Positions 24,301 through 31,253 of a stretch of 64,000 bases of DNA are shown piece by piece. Source of the stretch: Crambe crambe (Eukaryota; Porifera; Demospongiae; Poecilosclerida; Crambeidae); the NCBI GenBank assembly GCA_963924555.1, contig OZ004583.1:2823501-2887500 (forward strand), in the 5' to 3' direction. The translations under genes were made by a program, and so were the position numbers. Below the pieces are notes generated by a model that saw only the letters and a list, made by a program, of their open reading frames with translations, had not been told where the DNA came from and did no database searches. Positions within the stretch are counted from its first letter, which is position 1, and each line of letters opens with the position of its first letter.

Positions 24301-27300
24301 TCTCGTCAGCTCTTTTCATGTTTGCAAGCCTCTTATTGGGACAGACAAGGCTGGAGTACTTTCCGTGACAGTGTGGAGCAGTTGGCTCGTATTTTAGATG
24401 AATATAGTGAGTATTTGGGGCAAAAGAATAAACAAATGAGGCTGCTTCATTCTCGGTTAGTGCCTGCTCGAGAAGTAGGAGATAATCTGCATTTCATGTT
24501 CTTACCAGTTAGCTCCTCTTCATTTTCTTCCTTTAAGTCTTTAGAAGACAAGCTAAAGTCTTCAGAGTTTTTTCAGTCACTGTTAATAAATGATTTTTCT
24601 CCTGCAGATTCATTCAAAAGATATGAATATATGCAGAAGCTGAAGAAATTTGGCTTGCCATTTGCATCAGCTTTACTAACTTACTCGCATGGAAACAATG
24701 TTGGTAACCTTAGTTTTATCTGGCGAGTTCATAACAATGATTCGGATAATTATAGCAGATGTGTGCACGTGATTGAACAAGTTAAGCTACAGTTACCATC
24801 TTATAAAACTCGTGCTATGCGTGCTGCTGCCTTTGATAAGTTTGGAAGAATTACTCCTGGAATGAGCCCCACTGCTTTCCAGTACATTTACAAGGAGCTG
24901 ACTGGTGATTACTCAGCGTGTTCCAACTTGGATTCGAGTGAGATTGAAAAAAGAGTGAAACTTGCGGTTGATATGGAAGATAGTGATGTCATTATTGATT
25001 TACGGCACTTGAACAGTGGACGCAAGTCAATATATGATACATTTTGGCTTGAATGTTCAAAATTCATTCAGGAATGTATAGGCCAAGCTGTGGATGATCG
25101 TCGTCATCAGCAAGTCACTCACTTTGCTACTGCGATGTCTGTTCCTGATCTGATTTCTCAGGTAGCAAAAAAGTTACCTGAAGGTGCTGCAATACCTTGC
25201 GAGTCATGGGTGCGCCTTCAATTTTGGCCGAAGAATAAGCACTTGCGATCTAGTTGTCACTATACTGGTAAGCTGGATATAAAGTGTATGGTTCAATCTA
25301 GGCAGTTGAGGAAATCCCATGAAGATGCTCATTATGCTGCAGCACTTTTTCGCTATGAGCGGCAGATGGCTGTGACATTTAGAAACCACAGCATATTCGC
25401 ATGTCTAGATGACAAGCATAGAGTTCCTGTTGGGGAGCCGTCATATCCAGTAGCGGCAGTGGAGCGAGGAAAAAGGGTGATAGTTGCTCGTAATCAGTCT
25501 TTTATGGTTGCTGATCACGACTTCACAAGATTCAGTTTGGTGCCTTCTGTGGACTTCTTTGTTGATATTCCTGAAGAAATATCTGCGTCTTGGTACACTG
25601 GTCAAGTAATAGTGAATCTTAAGGAAGGATCCATGGAACCATCTTCTCCACTCCGCCATGCTACTGAATTACTACAGTGCATTAAACAGGAATATGCATC
25701 TGTGCCACCTGTTCTTTTTACTTACACTGACGGCGGCCCTGATCACCGCCTCACCTATCTCTCTGTTCAGTTAACCTTGATCATACTATTTCTGGAATTA
25801 GATCTGGATTTTCTCTGTGCTGTACGTACAGCACCTGCTCAATCATGGAAAAACCCAGTTGAACGAGTGATGTCAGTGTTAAACTTGGGTTTACAAAGTG
25901 TGGGGCTCATGAGAAAAGAACGTGAACATGATGTGGAGCAAGTTTTGAAGAACTGTAATTCACTGAAGCAAATTAGAGCAGCTGTGCAACAACAACCCAG
26001 CCTGGCCTCTGATATTCGTGATTCGATTGAACCAGTGAAGTTGTTACTATCCGAGTTGTTTGTCAGACTATCATTAAAAGGGAAATTTATCAAGATGAGC
26101 ACACCTGCCACTGGAGAAGAAATGGAAGAATTGAATGAACAACTTCGAAACATAGACTTTGTTGATCTATCCAATTCAGTGAAGAAGTCCATGTTAAAGA
26201 ATATGCCAAAATTAAAGGAGTTTATGGATCACTGCTGTCAAATTAGGCACTACAGCTTTTGTATCAAAAAGTGTGGTCAAAGTGATTGCCACATTTGCAA
26301 AGAACCCCGACTCCCCCCAGAAGTCTTCTGTGATTTGCACATGCTTCCTGACCCAACACCAGGAGATGAAGGCCATTATCGACCTTTTGATTCTGTGTAT
26401 GGTAAGACCACATCAGAAGTTCACCGACCTTCTCTTTCAAAATCCAGCAAGAGAAGAAAGACACTCCCATTCATTGCCAGTATTCAACATGCCAAGAATA
26501 CCAATGTACTGGTTGAATGCGTCGAATGTGGAATGTGGCGTTTGACGTATTCAAGAAAGAAATTGTCGGCACAGGCTCGAAAAGAACTGGATAAGAAATT
26601 GAGCGAATTCGATTTCAGCTGTGGCTTTAACTTGTCGGACTTAGATCTACCCGACTGCCTCGTGGATGTTCACTGCAGGGATCTCAGATGTGGAGATCCA
26701 GTGGAAAAGTTATATTACTCTATGGGATATGAAAACATTTGTATATACTGCTCAAGTGAAGATGACATTATTATACCAGATAAGTGTTACCCTATTTGTA
26801 TGACTTGTGCTGATACAAAGCAGCCAGTTACAAAAGCAAATGTTTAATAATAATTTTTGTGTGCTTCAAACATTTTTTTGTTTGCTTCTTTTCTGCATAA
26901 AATAAAATGTCGGTTTTTTAATGGCATAATGGTAAATACCCTCCCTCCCTCATGGTCCATCAATGAACCTACTAACCAGAAACTAATGATCAAAGAATTG
27001 GGGCCTTATTATTATTCTTATTCTTCTTCTTAGACAACCATATCTCTCGAACCACTCAAGCTACAGCCATGATTTCTGGACAAATCCACTCCAAATTCTA
27101 CCAACTACGATCTTTTCTACTCGTTGATCCTCGAAAGAGTCGATGAAAAAGGAGACACTATGGAGCACAGCACTCGACTAATTCAATTAGGAAGCCATCT
27201 TTTCTATAATACGCATGCGCATGTATTTGAATATCCAATTATTCGAAATCATAATATTACTCAGCTGTCTCTAGCTAGCTAGCTAGCTAGCTCTAGCTGA

Positions 27301-30159
27301 TGATAGACTACTGTATCGATTCGGGGATTTAGATTCACCACGGTAGACTCTATTTCAGCATCTTCGACCTCCAAGTATGGCTCAACAACACAACACCTTG
27401 ACTCGATAAATGATTGGGCTGGTATGCTATTGGAGAACTTCTTTCATCTGTCCCTGCATACACATAGAAGAATGAACTCTAATCATAGCTAAAACCATAA
27501 AAGAGAGGAAAAAAGACCAGGAACAAGTAAGGGAAAAAGCATTTCGTGAAATGAAAAAAAGATGTAGGGATGACCACTGCTCAAAAAAGTAAGGAAACAA
27601 GAAGGATGGAAATGGGATCAATCTTTGTTCTGTATATCCAGCCAACAATCCCTACATATACGTCAGGTAACTTCAGATTATAGTGTAGTAATGTGTGTAT
27701 ATGTAGGGATTGTTGGCTGGATATACAGAACAAAGATTGATCCCATTTCCATCCTTCTTGTTTCCTTACTTTTTTGAGCAGTGGTCATCCCTACATCTTT
27801 TTTTCATTTCACGGAATGCTTTTTCCCTTACTTGTATAATGAAAAGTCATTTGATATGAGTGATCATTTTGAAGGGAAACTGGATATAACGATGGTAAAA
27901 GCACATTGTGGTTATAACTGCACAAGTTGATATGAATTTCATTGTATGTGAAAGGATCATGGAGTTACAGCCTGGCAAGAAGAAGATGATGATGATGATG
28001 AACGAATCATAAAAATTTTAGATTTAGGCGGCGGCTGGTGCCGATCGTTGACGCTGTTCTGGAGGAGTTTGAGCGGTCATAATATCATAAACTTCTGCAT
28101 TGTTTTCCAGATGTAAGAAGTTTAGTTGAGCCTGTACCAAGAATAGAAGAGATACAGAGAGTCTAGTTTGTATTGTTCTAATGAGAGAAGCCACGCCCAT
28201 TCCATACTAACCCTACATAGAGAGTGCTACCGCACTCTCTGATAGTTAACAGTAACATGTAGATAAGCAAAGATAAAGATAAAATTTGAAAAGGCTAGTC
28301 TGAACTTTTTACCTGTAGCAGTTTCTGTGAACAAACATCAAAACTATGCTGCCTTCAATAATAGTCCCTACATCACTGCCTCCCACCAAGCTGCTTTAAT
28401 TCATGTCAGTGTAAACTTGCTTTAGGCAGTGATGTAGTTATTATTATTGAAGGCAGCATAGTTTTGATGTTAATTCACAGAAACTGCTACAGGTAAAAGT
28501 ACAAACTAATCCTACATGGCCTTCTATTCAGCATAGATTTTTTTCCCCTTCACTTATTTGTTTACTTTTTATATGACCTTTTTTTTACTGTATCAACTCA
28601 TTAATGACCTGATTATCTTCGCTACGCTCGGCGCGCGCGTGTGACTGATTATTTTGGAGGAAAGAAGAGATACAGAGAGTCTAGTTTGTATTGTTCTAAT
28701 GAGAGAAGCCATGCCCATTCTGGACTAACCCTACATAGAGAGTGCTACTGCACTCTCTGATACATGTAGATAAGGATTAAGAGTCATGTGTTGAGAGGCA
28801 CCCGTCCCTCTTATGACCAAGTCCAATGGTAGATCCTGAGCAGCATGCCCTAATGATGATTGTGCTCCCTGTAGGCATGTGATGGCTGATCGCAAAAGTG
28901 AGAAGGAGGTAACTCTCAACCATGCCGTGATATTGACCAAGCTTGGTAGCAAGTAATGATGCAAATCGTTTGTAGGCAGTGGTGATCATCTTTAACATTC
29001 CACAGCTGCGCTGGTGGAGAAAATAAATGGAGTAAATGGTCCTCATTCGATCTCTCTGATGCGTTGCCCATATATTTCCTTTGTTTGTCCTTTTCTTGGT
29101 TCTTATAAACTTTTGCCAACTGGAGGTTCCGATAACAGCAGGTAACTGATGAGCAGAAGGTATTTAAAAGTATCATTCATTTTTAATCATTTATAAAGCA
29201 GTTGCTAGGTAGCATGTCTCTACTACAGAGTCCACATGCTTGGAGAACTCTAATAGCTACATATAAAAAGCTTATCTGTTTCTCTAGCTGATTATTCATA
29301 TTTATGATATTGCTCTAGATGCAGATCAGCTCTCACCTTCACTTGTAGCTCACAGCGCAGCCCAGATAAAGTAGGTAATGGTCGGCAGCCTGGAGTGTTT
29401 GCACATTACGTCACAGGCACGACATCGTGACGCCACGCAAACGCTCGGCGGATCGGAACTGGCTTGTCTAAGCCGTCTAGCGAAAAATCCGCTCAATTTA
29501 AAAATTCGAGAGTATATATCGTCTAGATATCGTTGAGACTGAAGTGGTAAGCGCCGCTGGCTCTGGAATAACCCTTGCGCATGCACAGAGGGTTAACTAC
29601 ATTGTCTGCACCGTATTTCACTGTGGGAAAAAAATCTGTTATCAGCAGACTGTGACGGGAATTTATAATATTGGAAATTGGAAGCACAGTGCAGATGATA
29701 TAGCTAGCTACCGTAATCAATTTCAACAGAACTCTTTTCTAAACCGGATAGATAAGAGCGAGATCTGCAGCATTGTCAATATGGAAATCTGAGCTCTGAT
29801 GATTGTGCAGAAATCAACACACACAAAAAAAGCTGATAGTCTGAATGTATAGGAAGCTATAGCTAGCTATAGCTAATTACTATCATTATCTACTAGCTGT
29901 AGCTAATTATTATGTTTAGCTACATAAAATGCTTCGTGGTCCATGCATGGTAATGTGATCAGCACTTTAGCTACGTACACTGTAATAGCTAATCAATTGA
30001 TTGGTAGTGCTATAACAAGAGTATCAAACTTACCTCTCCATTGAAATTGTCTGGATTAACTGGTCGCCACTGTACTATGGCTCCCCTCAAATGAGATGCT
30101 TCTACAACAATGTCATAAATTGGAAGCAATAGATAAACCAGGATCTTCAAGGAATCCAT
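298..30159 (-). CDS. Gene A: multi-EGF transmembrane-type cell-surface protein, partial (3' end beyond the window)
   Basis: Spliced gene. Exons in transcript order: 30159-30034, 22338-22097, 16019-15850, 14378-14281, 13854-13592, 13320-13159, 12816-12776, 12715-12627, 10984-10813, 10359-10282, then EGF exons 9932-9810, 9723-9601, (9250-9128, doubtful), 9012-8890, 8798-8676, 8617-8495, 8339-8217, 5614-5498, 5397-5275, 5216-5094, 4959-4837, 4772-4650, 4481-4359, 4290-4168, 4114-3992, 3856-3734, 3666-3544, 420-298. The frame stays open across exons 1-10, and phases match genes B and C exactly. The start is chosen because [19 protein letters not shown] is a good signal peptide and aligns with the starts of B and C. 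Exon 1 is 6 nt and exon 2 is 9 nt longer than in B/C, both in frame. Intron 5 uses a GC donor. The membrane exon is not in the window. Introns 1, 2 and several EGF introns are swollen by transposons. Probable role: cell-surface adhesion or receptor protein (inference). Confidence 0.8.
503..3495 (+). mobile_element. Degraded LINE (non-LTR retrotransposon) inserted in an EGF intron of gene A
   Basis: Fragments in order on the plus strand: an endonuclease N-terminus at about 718-940 ([26 protein letters not shown]); reverse transcriptase motifs at 1977-2516 ([47 protein letters not shown]); an FADD catalytic string near 2803-2814; and a C-terminal part at 3030-3311 ([40 protein letters not shown]). 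Stops and frameshifts break every segment. The limits are set by comparing with the paralogous intron at 4482-4650, which lacks it. The net excess there is 2955 bp, including a smaller repeat at about 2467-2722. Confidence 0.8.
2467..2722 (+). repeat. Short interspersed repeat nested in the LINE (copy 1)
   Basis: The stretch from acagttacataggacagaa to gtagatccctaacat interrupts the LINE between RT motifs B and C. A second copy lies at 55989-56279. The ends contain gttagggat/atccctaac inverted repeats, complete only in copy 2. Confidence 0.75.
5498..5614 (-). other. Gene A EGF exon (type 11) lacking its sixth cysteine
   Basis: A short deletion removes the normal donor region that follows this exon in its paralogues (4359-4481 and 298-420). 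The nearest GT lies inside the codon of the sixth cysteine. Using it gives a 117-nt exon, still phase 1-1, but without Cys6 and therefore without the last disulfide. The alternatives are exon skipping or use of an unseen donor. Confidence 0.5.
5635..5943. repeat. Foldback element, ACAAGT family (copy 1)
   Basis: A nearly perfect palindrome of about 309 bp running from acaagtaagggaaaaagc to its reverse complement ...cttacttgt. It carries internal arms with gtagggatgaccactgctc and a central loop near 5770-5810. It lies in the gene A intron where an EGF type-10 exon has been lost. Confidence 0.85.
5944..6439. repeat. Arm repeat X between foldback copies
   Basis: A unit of about 500 bp running from tcctggtctttttt to gatatggttgtctaagaag. 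It includes a GCTAGC run and the string atacatgcgcatgcgtatta. It recurs at 6748-7250 in the same orientation and at 27010-27522 in reverse, and partly at 14769-15010. It is always next to an ACAAGT foldback, so the two probably form one composite element. Confidence 0.7.
6440..6747. repeat. Foldback element, ACAAGT family (copy 2)
   Basis: Same palindrome as 5635-5943, starting aataagggaaaaagc and ending cttacttgt. The left end has lost acaagt and abuts a (GAA)n tract. Confidence 0.85.
6748..7250. repeat. Arm repeat X, second copy
   Basis: Direct repeat of 5944-6439. The inner part around 7085-7190 is inverted relative to the first copy (the tactcgttgatcctcgaaag strings face each other), so the two arms form a larger inverted structure. 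Confidence 0.65.
7256..7560 (+). repeat. Hairpin-ended repeat (copy 1)
   Basis: It begins tcagagagtgcgctagcac, a 9-bp stem with a 4-base loop, followed by gtagggatggcgggtcaaa. Text at 7340-7420 matches other copies at 16250-16340 and, in reverse, 40640-40740. The far boundary is uncertain. Confidence 0.6.
7578..8162. repeat. Large foldback near gene A EGF exon type 9
   Basis: The arm starting agcttttacaag at 7578 is the reverse complement of the one ending cttgtaaaaact at 8162. Both contain aaacataccttcatct and gatatgcacttctagtgg. A further direct partial copy sits in the middle (about 7823-7925). Confidence 0.75.
9128..9250 (-). pseudogene. Gene A EGF exon (type 5) with mutated splice acceptor
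   Basis: The module reads with six cysteines and an open frame, and it starts DINKC where the paralogues have DINEC or DIDEC. The base pair before the exon on the minus strand is GG (plus-strand cc at 9251-9252) instead of AG. The Ca-ligand Glu is replaced by Lys. Skipping this 123-nt symmetric exon would keep the reading frame, so the gene can survive its loss. Confidence 0.6.
9374..9405 (-). pseudogene. Stub of gene A EGF exon type 3
   Basis: About 32 bp match the 3' end of the type-3 EGF exon found intact at 35040-35162 and 46516-46638 (tcacaaactattccatct region). The rest of the exon is replaced by unrelated sequence. No usable acceptor or cysteine pattern remains. Confidence 0.65.
10069..10256. 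repeat. Small palindromic MITE in gene A intron 10
   Basis: The ends tctatttacattcac and gtgaatgcaaataga are inverted repeats. The inner arms (cccttgaccattcacta / tagtgaatgatcaaggg) also pair. The total is about 190 bp with a loop near 10150. Confidence 0.65.
11146..11252. repeat. Short inverted repeat
   Basis: gagtttcactattttagga pairs with tcctaaaatagtggaactc across a 60-bp centre containing gctatcatgatgacc. It lies in gene A intron 8. No coding content. Confidence 0.5.
11945..12160 (-). repeat. Hairpin-ended repeat (antisense copy)
   Basis: It ends ccatccctacttaaagagtg ...ctttctgata, the reverse complement of the hairpin end seen at 16200 and 23256 with some mutations. Internal text matches 40540-40811. 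Confidence 0.55.
12261..12295. repeat. Poly(A) run, 35 bp
   Basis: Uninterrupted A run in gene A intron 8, followed by gaggaaaagagg. It could be the tail of an old retroposed fragment, but no body was recognised. Confidence 0.6.
13590..13591 (-). other. GC splice donor of gene A intron 5
   Basis: On the minus strand exon 5 ends ...CTCAAG followed by GCAAGT. Genes B and C have GT at the same place (CAAG|GTAAGG at 44513 and CAAG|GTATAC at 58715). AG|GCAAGT is the strong consensus of GC-AG introns, so this is expected to splice. Confidence 0.7.
14001..14132. repeat. 46-bp tandem repeat, three copies
   Basis: The unit begins aataatggacacacttggga and starts at 14001, 14047 and 14093. Single related copies in reverse orientation occur in the matching introns of B (about 44085-44125) and C (about 58105-58145). 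The motif is therefore older than the gene duplication and was tripled in gene A intron 4. Confidence 0.75.
14516..15010. repeat. Composite of hairpin-ended repeat and arm X, degraded
   Basis: A weak hairpin end (atcagagagagaggtagcta, then gtagggatgac) is followed by text matching 23281-23490. At 14769 the attcttagacaaccatatc arm X follows. Here the two parts join with no transposon between them, which shows the unoccupied form of the site used at 23498. Confidence 0.6.
15294..15623. repeat. Foldback element, ACAAGT family (copy 3)
   Basis: The palindrome starts gagtaagggcaaaaccattt and its mirror ends aaatgtttttcccttat. The centre lies near 15450-15475. Two stacked arms show more divergence than copies 1 and 2. 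Confidence 0.75.
15770..15794. repeat. Poly(G) run, 25 bp
   Basis: Uninterrupted G on the plus strand, so C on the gene A sense strand, about 55 bp downstream of the exon 3 donor. Confidence 0.8.
16200..16345 (+). repeat. Hairpin-ended repeat (copy)
   Basis: tcagagagtgcggtagcac followed by ctctaagtaggtatggcagg. Internal text (tctcagaaggctacagtgaa) matches 7360-7385. Confidence 0.6.
16439..16952 (-). mobile_element. 5'-truncated LINE tail with poly(A)
   Basis: On the minus strand the end of a reverse-transcriptase ORF reads [10 protein letters not shown], then (after a stop) [20 protein letters not shown], then [20 protein letters not shown] and [13 protein letters not shown], ending near 16589. 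About 130 bp of 3' UTR and an A-rich tail (plus-strand T run 16440-16457) follow. The RT-tail pattern is recognised by eye. The 5' side is cut by the MITE at 16953. Confidence 0.65.
16953..17904. mobile_element. Tc1/mariner-like MITE with TA flanks
   Basis: The termini are inverted: TA|GGGTAAAACGGGGTAATTCC on the left, and the reverse complement of GGGTAAAGCGGAGTAATTCC followed by TA on the right. Flanking TA on both sides fits a TA target duplication. The interior shows no recognisable transposase, so it is non-autonomous or decayed. It sits against the LINE tail at 16439-16952. Confidence 0.6.
17905..22096. other. Gene A intron 2, long stretch without recognised gene
   Basis: No exon or known protein domain was recognised on either strand. 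Short ORFs (for example 18928-19248, 19652-19906) have no motif I can name. Small local features are a repeated caaagcaaagcaagcaaag patch near 18945-18965 and a short duplication (aagattaatatcaaggc) at 20343-20375. Much of it reads like old degraded repeat DNA. Confidence 0.5.
22820..23123. repeat. Foldback element, second ACTTGT-ended family
   Basis: The left arm (ggccatgtagggttagcctg; cagtttctgtcaacaaaaag) is the reverse complement of the right arm. The right edge is tttcacttgt. The loop near 22980-23000 contains a gcctccc duplication. A relative lies at 28270-28559. Confidence 0.75.
23256..23497 (+). repeat. Hairpin-ended repeat, left part of the transposon target
   Basis: tcagagagtgcggtagcac, then tctatgtagggatgactcgg. 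The body matches 14540-14740. It is interrupted at 23498 by the transposon. Confidence 0.65.
23655..23894 (+). CDS. Upstream ORF of the transposon, probable N-terminus of the transposase in another frame
   Basis: The frame [20 protein letters not shown]... (80 codons to the stop; an upstream Met at 23616 extends it) overlaps the start of the 990-codon ORF by 20 nt. Its end, ...[11 protein letters not shown], runs naturally into [10 protein letters not shown] of the main ORF if one base near 23872-23880 is skipped. No function is recognised. It may be a disabled copy with an indel, a programmed frameshift or a spliced leader exon. Confidence 0.45.
   Translation: MSVLANVLVYCVETKKTLVQWRITSVSPPDVTFVNFLQDSILNQPCELKNVYVGRQKESLDEADMNMCLSSCFYVWPLY
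23875..26847 (+). CDS. Transposase-like protein, 990 codons, DDE-type core with cysteine-rich C-terminus
   Basis: This is a single open frame between the inverted repeats of the transposon. Three acidic sites have the spacing of an RNase-H-fold DDE nuclease: D512/D513 in [15 protein letters not shown]619 in YTDGGPDHR, and E663 in [18 protein letters not shown] (D-x43-E). The C-terminal 190 residues hold several candidate zinc clusters: [11 protein letters not shown] from C800, CVEC at 882-885, and C956-x2-C959...C971-x3-C975-x2-C978. The N-terminal 200 residues are rich in charged residues and unrecognised. I recall undescribed cnidarian and sponge proteins sharing the TDGGPDHR...NPVER strings, but this is unverified. 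The first in-frame Met is at 23875. The natural N-terminus probably lies in the upstream frame 23655-23894, displaced by a frameshift or a small intron. Confidence 0.75.
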   Translation: MFGPFIKFHVKSESSSALSQPATARNAFDVLQEGQRRLEAKKLPSHIEPKNKKHKLRNDIIDMLDQNGLLFKHGEVSSHGEQLVHSLTDTLWYIDGHHEVFKGQNLTIPNCFDTFCGYNKPEASKHRKREIGNMSFEVLKHSSRQLFSCLQASYWDRQGWSTFRDSVEQLARILDEYSEYLGQKNKQMRLLHSRLVPAREVGDNLHFMFLPVSSSSFSSFKSLEDKLKSSEFFQSLLINDFSPADSFKRYEYMQKLKKFGLPFASALLTYSHGNNVGNLSFIWRVHNNDSDNYSRCVHVIEQVKLQLPSYKTRAMRAAAFDKFGRITPGMSPTAFQYIYKELTGDYSACSNLDSSEIEKRVKLAVDMEDSDVIIDLRHLNSGRKSIYDTFWLECSKFIQECIGQAVDDRRHQQVTHFATAMSVPDLISQVAKKLPEGAAIPCESWVRLQFWPKNKHLRSSCHYTGKLDIKCMVQSRQLRKSHEDAHYAAALFRYERQMAVTFRNHSIFACLDDKHRVPVGEPSYPVAAVERGKRVIVARNQSFMVADHDFTRFSLVPSVDFFVDIPEEISASWYTGQVIVNLKEGSMEPSSPLRHATELLQCIKQEYASVPPVLFTYTDGGPDHRLTYLSVQLTLIILFLELDLDFLCAVRTAPAQSWKNPVERVMSVLNLGLQSVGLMRKEREHDVEQVLKNCNSLKQIRAAVQQQPSLASDIRDSIEPVKLLLSELFVRLSLKGKFIKMSTPATGEEMEELNEQLRNIDFVDLSNSVKKSMLKNMPKLKEFMDHCCQIRHYSFCIKKCGQSDCHICKEPRLPPEVFCDLHMLPDPTPGDEGHYRPFDSVYGKTTSEVHRPSLSKSSKRRKTLPFIASIQHAKNTNVLVECVECGMWRLTYSRKKLSAQARKELDKKLSEFDFSCGFNLSDLDLPDCLVDVHCRDLRCGDPVEKLYYSMGYENICIYCSSEDDIIIPDKCYPICMTCADTKQPVTKANV
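27007..27522 (-). repeat. Arm repeat X, right part of the transposon target
   Basis: Reverse-orientation copy of 5944-6439 (ttcttagacaaccatatctc ... gaccaggaacaagt). It resumes directly after the right inverted repeat of the transposon. Confidence 0.7.
27523..27835. repeat. Foldback element, ACAAGT family (copy 4)
   Basis: Runs from acaagtaagggaaaaagc to ...cttacttgt. It is nearly identical to copies 1 and 2, so these copies are probably recent. Confidence 0.85.
28146..28244 (-). repeat. Hairpin-ended repeat, antisense, first of a direct pair
   Basis: agagatacagagagtctagt ... ccctacatagagagtgctac with the hairpin end. Repeated almost exactly at 28666-28761, on the other side of a foldback. 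Confidence 0.65.
28270..28559. repeat. Foldback element between the direct pair
   Basis: The arms (tagcagtttctgtgaac; gctgccttcaataatag) are inverted copies. The right edge is ccccttcactt. It is related to 22820-23123. Confidence 0.7.
28666..28761 (-). repeat. Hairpin-ended repeat, antisense, second of a direct pair
   Basis: Matches 28146-28244 with few changes. The loop base differs (gctactgc against gctaccgc). Confidence 0.65.
28770..29150 (-). mobile_element. Retroelement-derived protein fragment, frameshifted
   Basis: On the minus strand the strings [37 protein letters not shown] and [20 protein letters not shown] lie in order in different frames. I recall this order from the C-terminal part of mobile-element proteins in invertebrate genomes, but have not verified it. 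Frameshifts make it non-functional. Confidence 0.45.
29151..30033. other. Gene A intron 1, 5' part, no feature recognised
   Basis: Includes a CpG-richer patch at about 29380-29600 (cgcaaacgctcggcggatcg). This is unusual for the AT-rich surroundings and could be regulatory or a repeat remnant. No ORF of note. Confidence 0.4.
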
Positions 30160-30276
30160 TCCTTATCAGTTATGCTTGCAGGCTGGTTAGCTATGGCTAG
30201 CACTTAAAGCTAAGTATAGCTAGTGATAGCCAGCTAGAATGATTACTCTGCTGTGGAACTCTGCTGTGGATCTACC

Positions 30277-30284
30277 CTTTTATA
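30277..30284 (-). promoter_or_regulatory. TATA-like element upstream of gene A
   Basis: TATAAAAG lies on the minus strand about 118 bp before the gene A start codon. An identical octamer sits at a similar distance before gene B. This is consistent with a core promoter plus a short 5' UTR, but the transcription start is not known. Confidence 0.4.
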
Positions 30285-31253
30285 ATGCTTATAATATCCT
30301 GGAATACATCCCACCCACGCCACGCATGGTTGCTATGGAAAACTATATAGCTATAGATACTATAGCTAGCTATATAAACTATGTTTACAGTATCTATGCT
30401 TTGACCAAATTAGCTACTACTGTACTAGAATAACAACAATCGTAGCAGATCTAAATCCATACTTAAAGAATAAATCACCTCAGGAACCAAGCATGGAAAT
30501 GAGCCTATATACAATAACTAGCTACTAGGTACTGTACAGTGATTTATTTTAATCTTAGTATGTGGTTAATTAGTGCTTATAGTATACAGCACATGTTATA
30601 TATAAGTCAGACTATTTCCTATAACTATATAGCTAGCTATCGAGAGTGTGGTAGCACATCCACTACCTACAGCTAGCTAATGGCAGTTGTAAATGTAGGG
30701 ATTGTTTCTGCAGTACATTTATACAGCCCAACTAGATTTTAGGCCATCCCTACTTAACCTTTTTATTTAGAAGAAATTTTTTGTGCTCACTTGTGTAAGA
30801 TAGTAGTAGCCAAATAGCTGATAGATTAAAGCACGAGCCAAAGAAAATAACAGCCTGCATTATCATTGGATGATGAAGCACTAAAACTTTTTATGGAGCA
30901 GCAAATAAATGAAAATAGCTACTAGCTAGCTACAGAACATGGTACCATAAAATTTGCAGCATAATCAGAGATGCAGAATTTGTAGCTAGGTTTAGCATGC
31001 AGAAAATGCTCAAAAAGGAGGGAAAGGTATTGGTTTCTCGTGCATGCATGTGGGAATGAGAGGGTGGGATGAGCACTACAAGCTAACTTTGGAGATTTGC
31101 AACTAGCCATTACTCTTCATTACTGTTTCTCTGTAGGTAATCAATTGAGAATTCCACTCTAGCTAGCTAATACGACTCAGATTTCTAAATCCCACAAAGA
31201 ATGACATGCAGATGCAGAAAATGATAGCTAGCTATAATTATTAGCTACAGTAC

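Larger units (their letters stand above)
23498..27006 (+). mobile_element. DNA transposon with perfect 32-bp terminal inverted repeats and a DDE-like ORF
   Basis: The left terminus 23498-23529 (aggccccaattctttgatca...) is the exact reverse complement of 26975-27006. The flanks read TATT before and TATT after. This gives a 4-bp target duplication with 32-bp repeats, or TTA with 31-bp repeats starting GGCCCC. The element is 3509 bp and lies in intron 1 of gene A, in the opposite orientation to that gene. It is inserted in an older repeat whose two halves (hairpin end at 23256; ttcttagacaacc arm at 27020) flank it. The perfect repeats and open ORF indicate recent activity. The superfamily is unassigned: a TTA duplication would fit PIF/Harbinger, but the protein motifs do not. 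Confidence 0.85.
10282..30159 (-). other. Gene A N-terminal ectodomain module (exons 1-10)
   Basis: These ten exons give about 480 residues. Exon 1 holds the signal peptide followed by the conserved string [19 protein letters not shown]. Exons 2-3 hold the cysteine-containing core, with [20 protein letters not shown] and later FSSCCWIS. Exon 4 carries [12 protein letters not shown], a D-x-D-G-D string that could bind calcium. Exons 5-7 contain [18 protein letters not shown] and [10 protein letters not shown]. Exons 8-10 ([39 protein letters not shown]) resemble a beta-sandwich of the bacterial-type Ig-like (SbsA/Big_5) class. That resemblance is my reading and needs a profile search. I recall similar N-termini in predicted secreted proteins of cnidarians and molluscs, but this is unverified. 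Every exon is in frame, so this part of gene A appears functional. Confidence 0.7.

Noticed and set aside
23498-27006. Transposon ORF as a host gene nested in the intron
   Set aside because: Perfect terminal inverted repeats, a target duplication and an empty-site parallel show that it belongs to a mobile element. Domestication is unlikely while the TIRs are intact.
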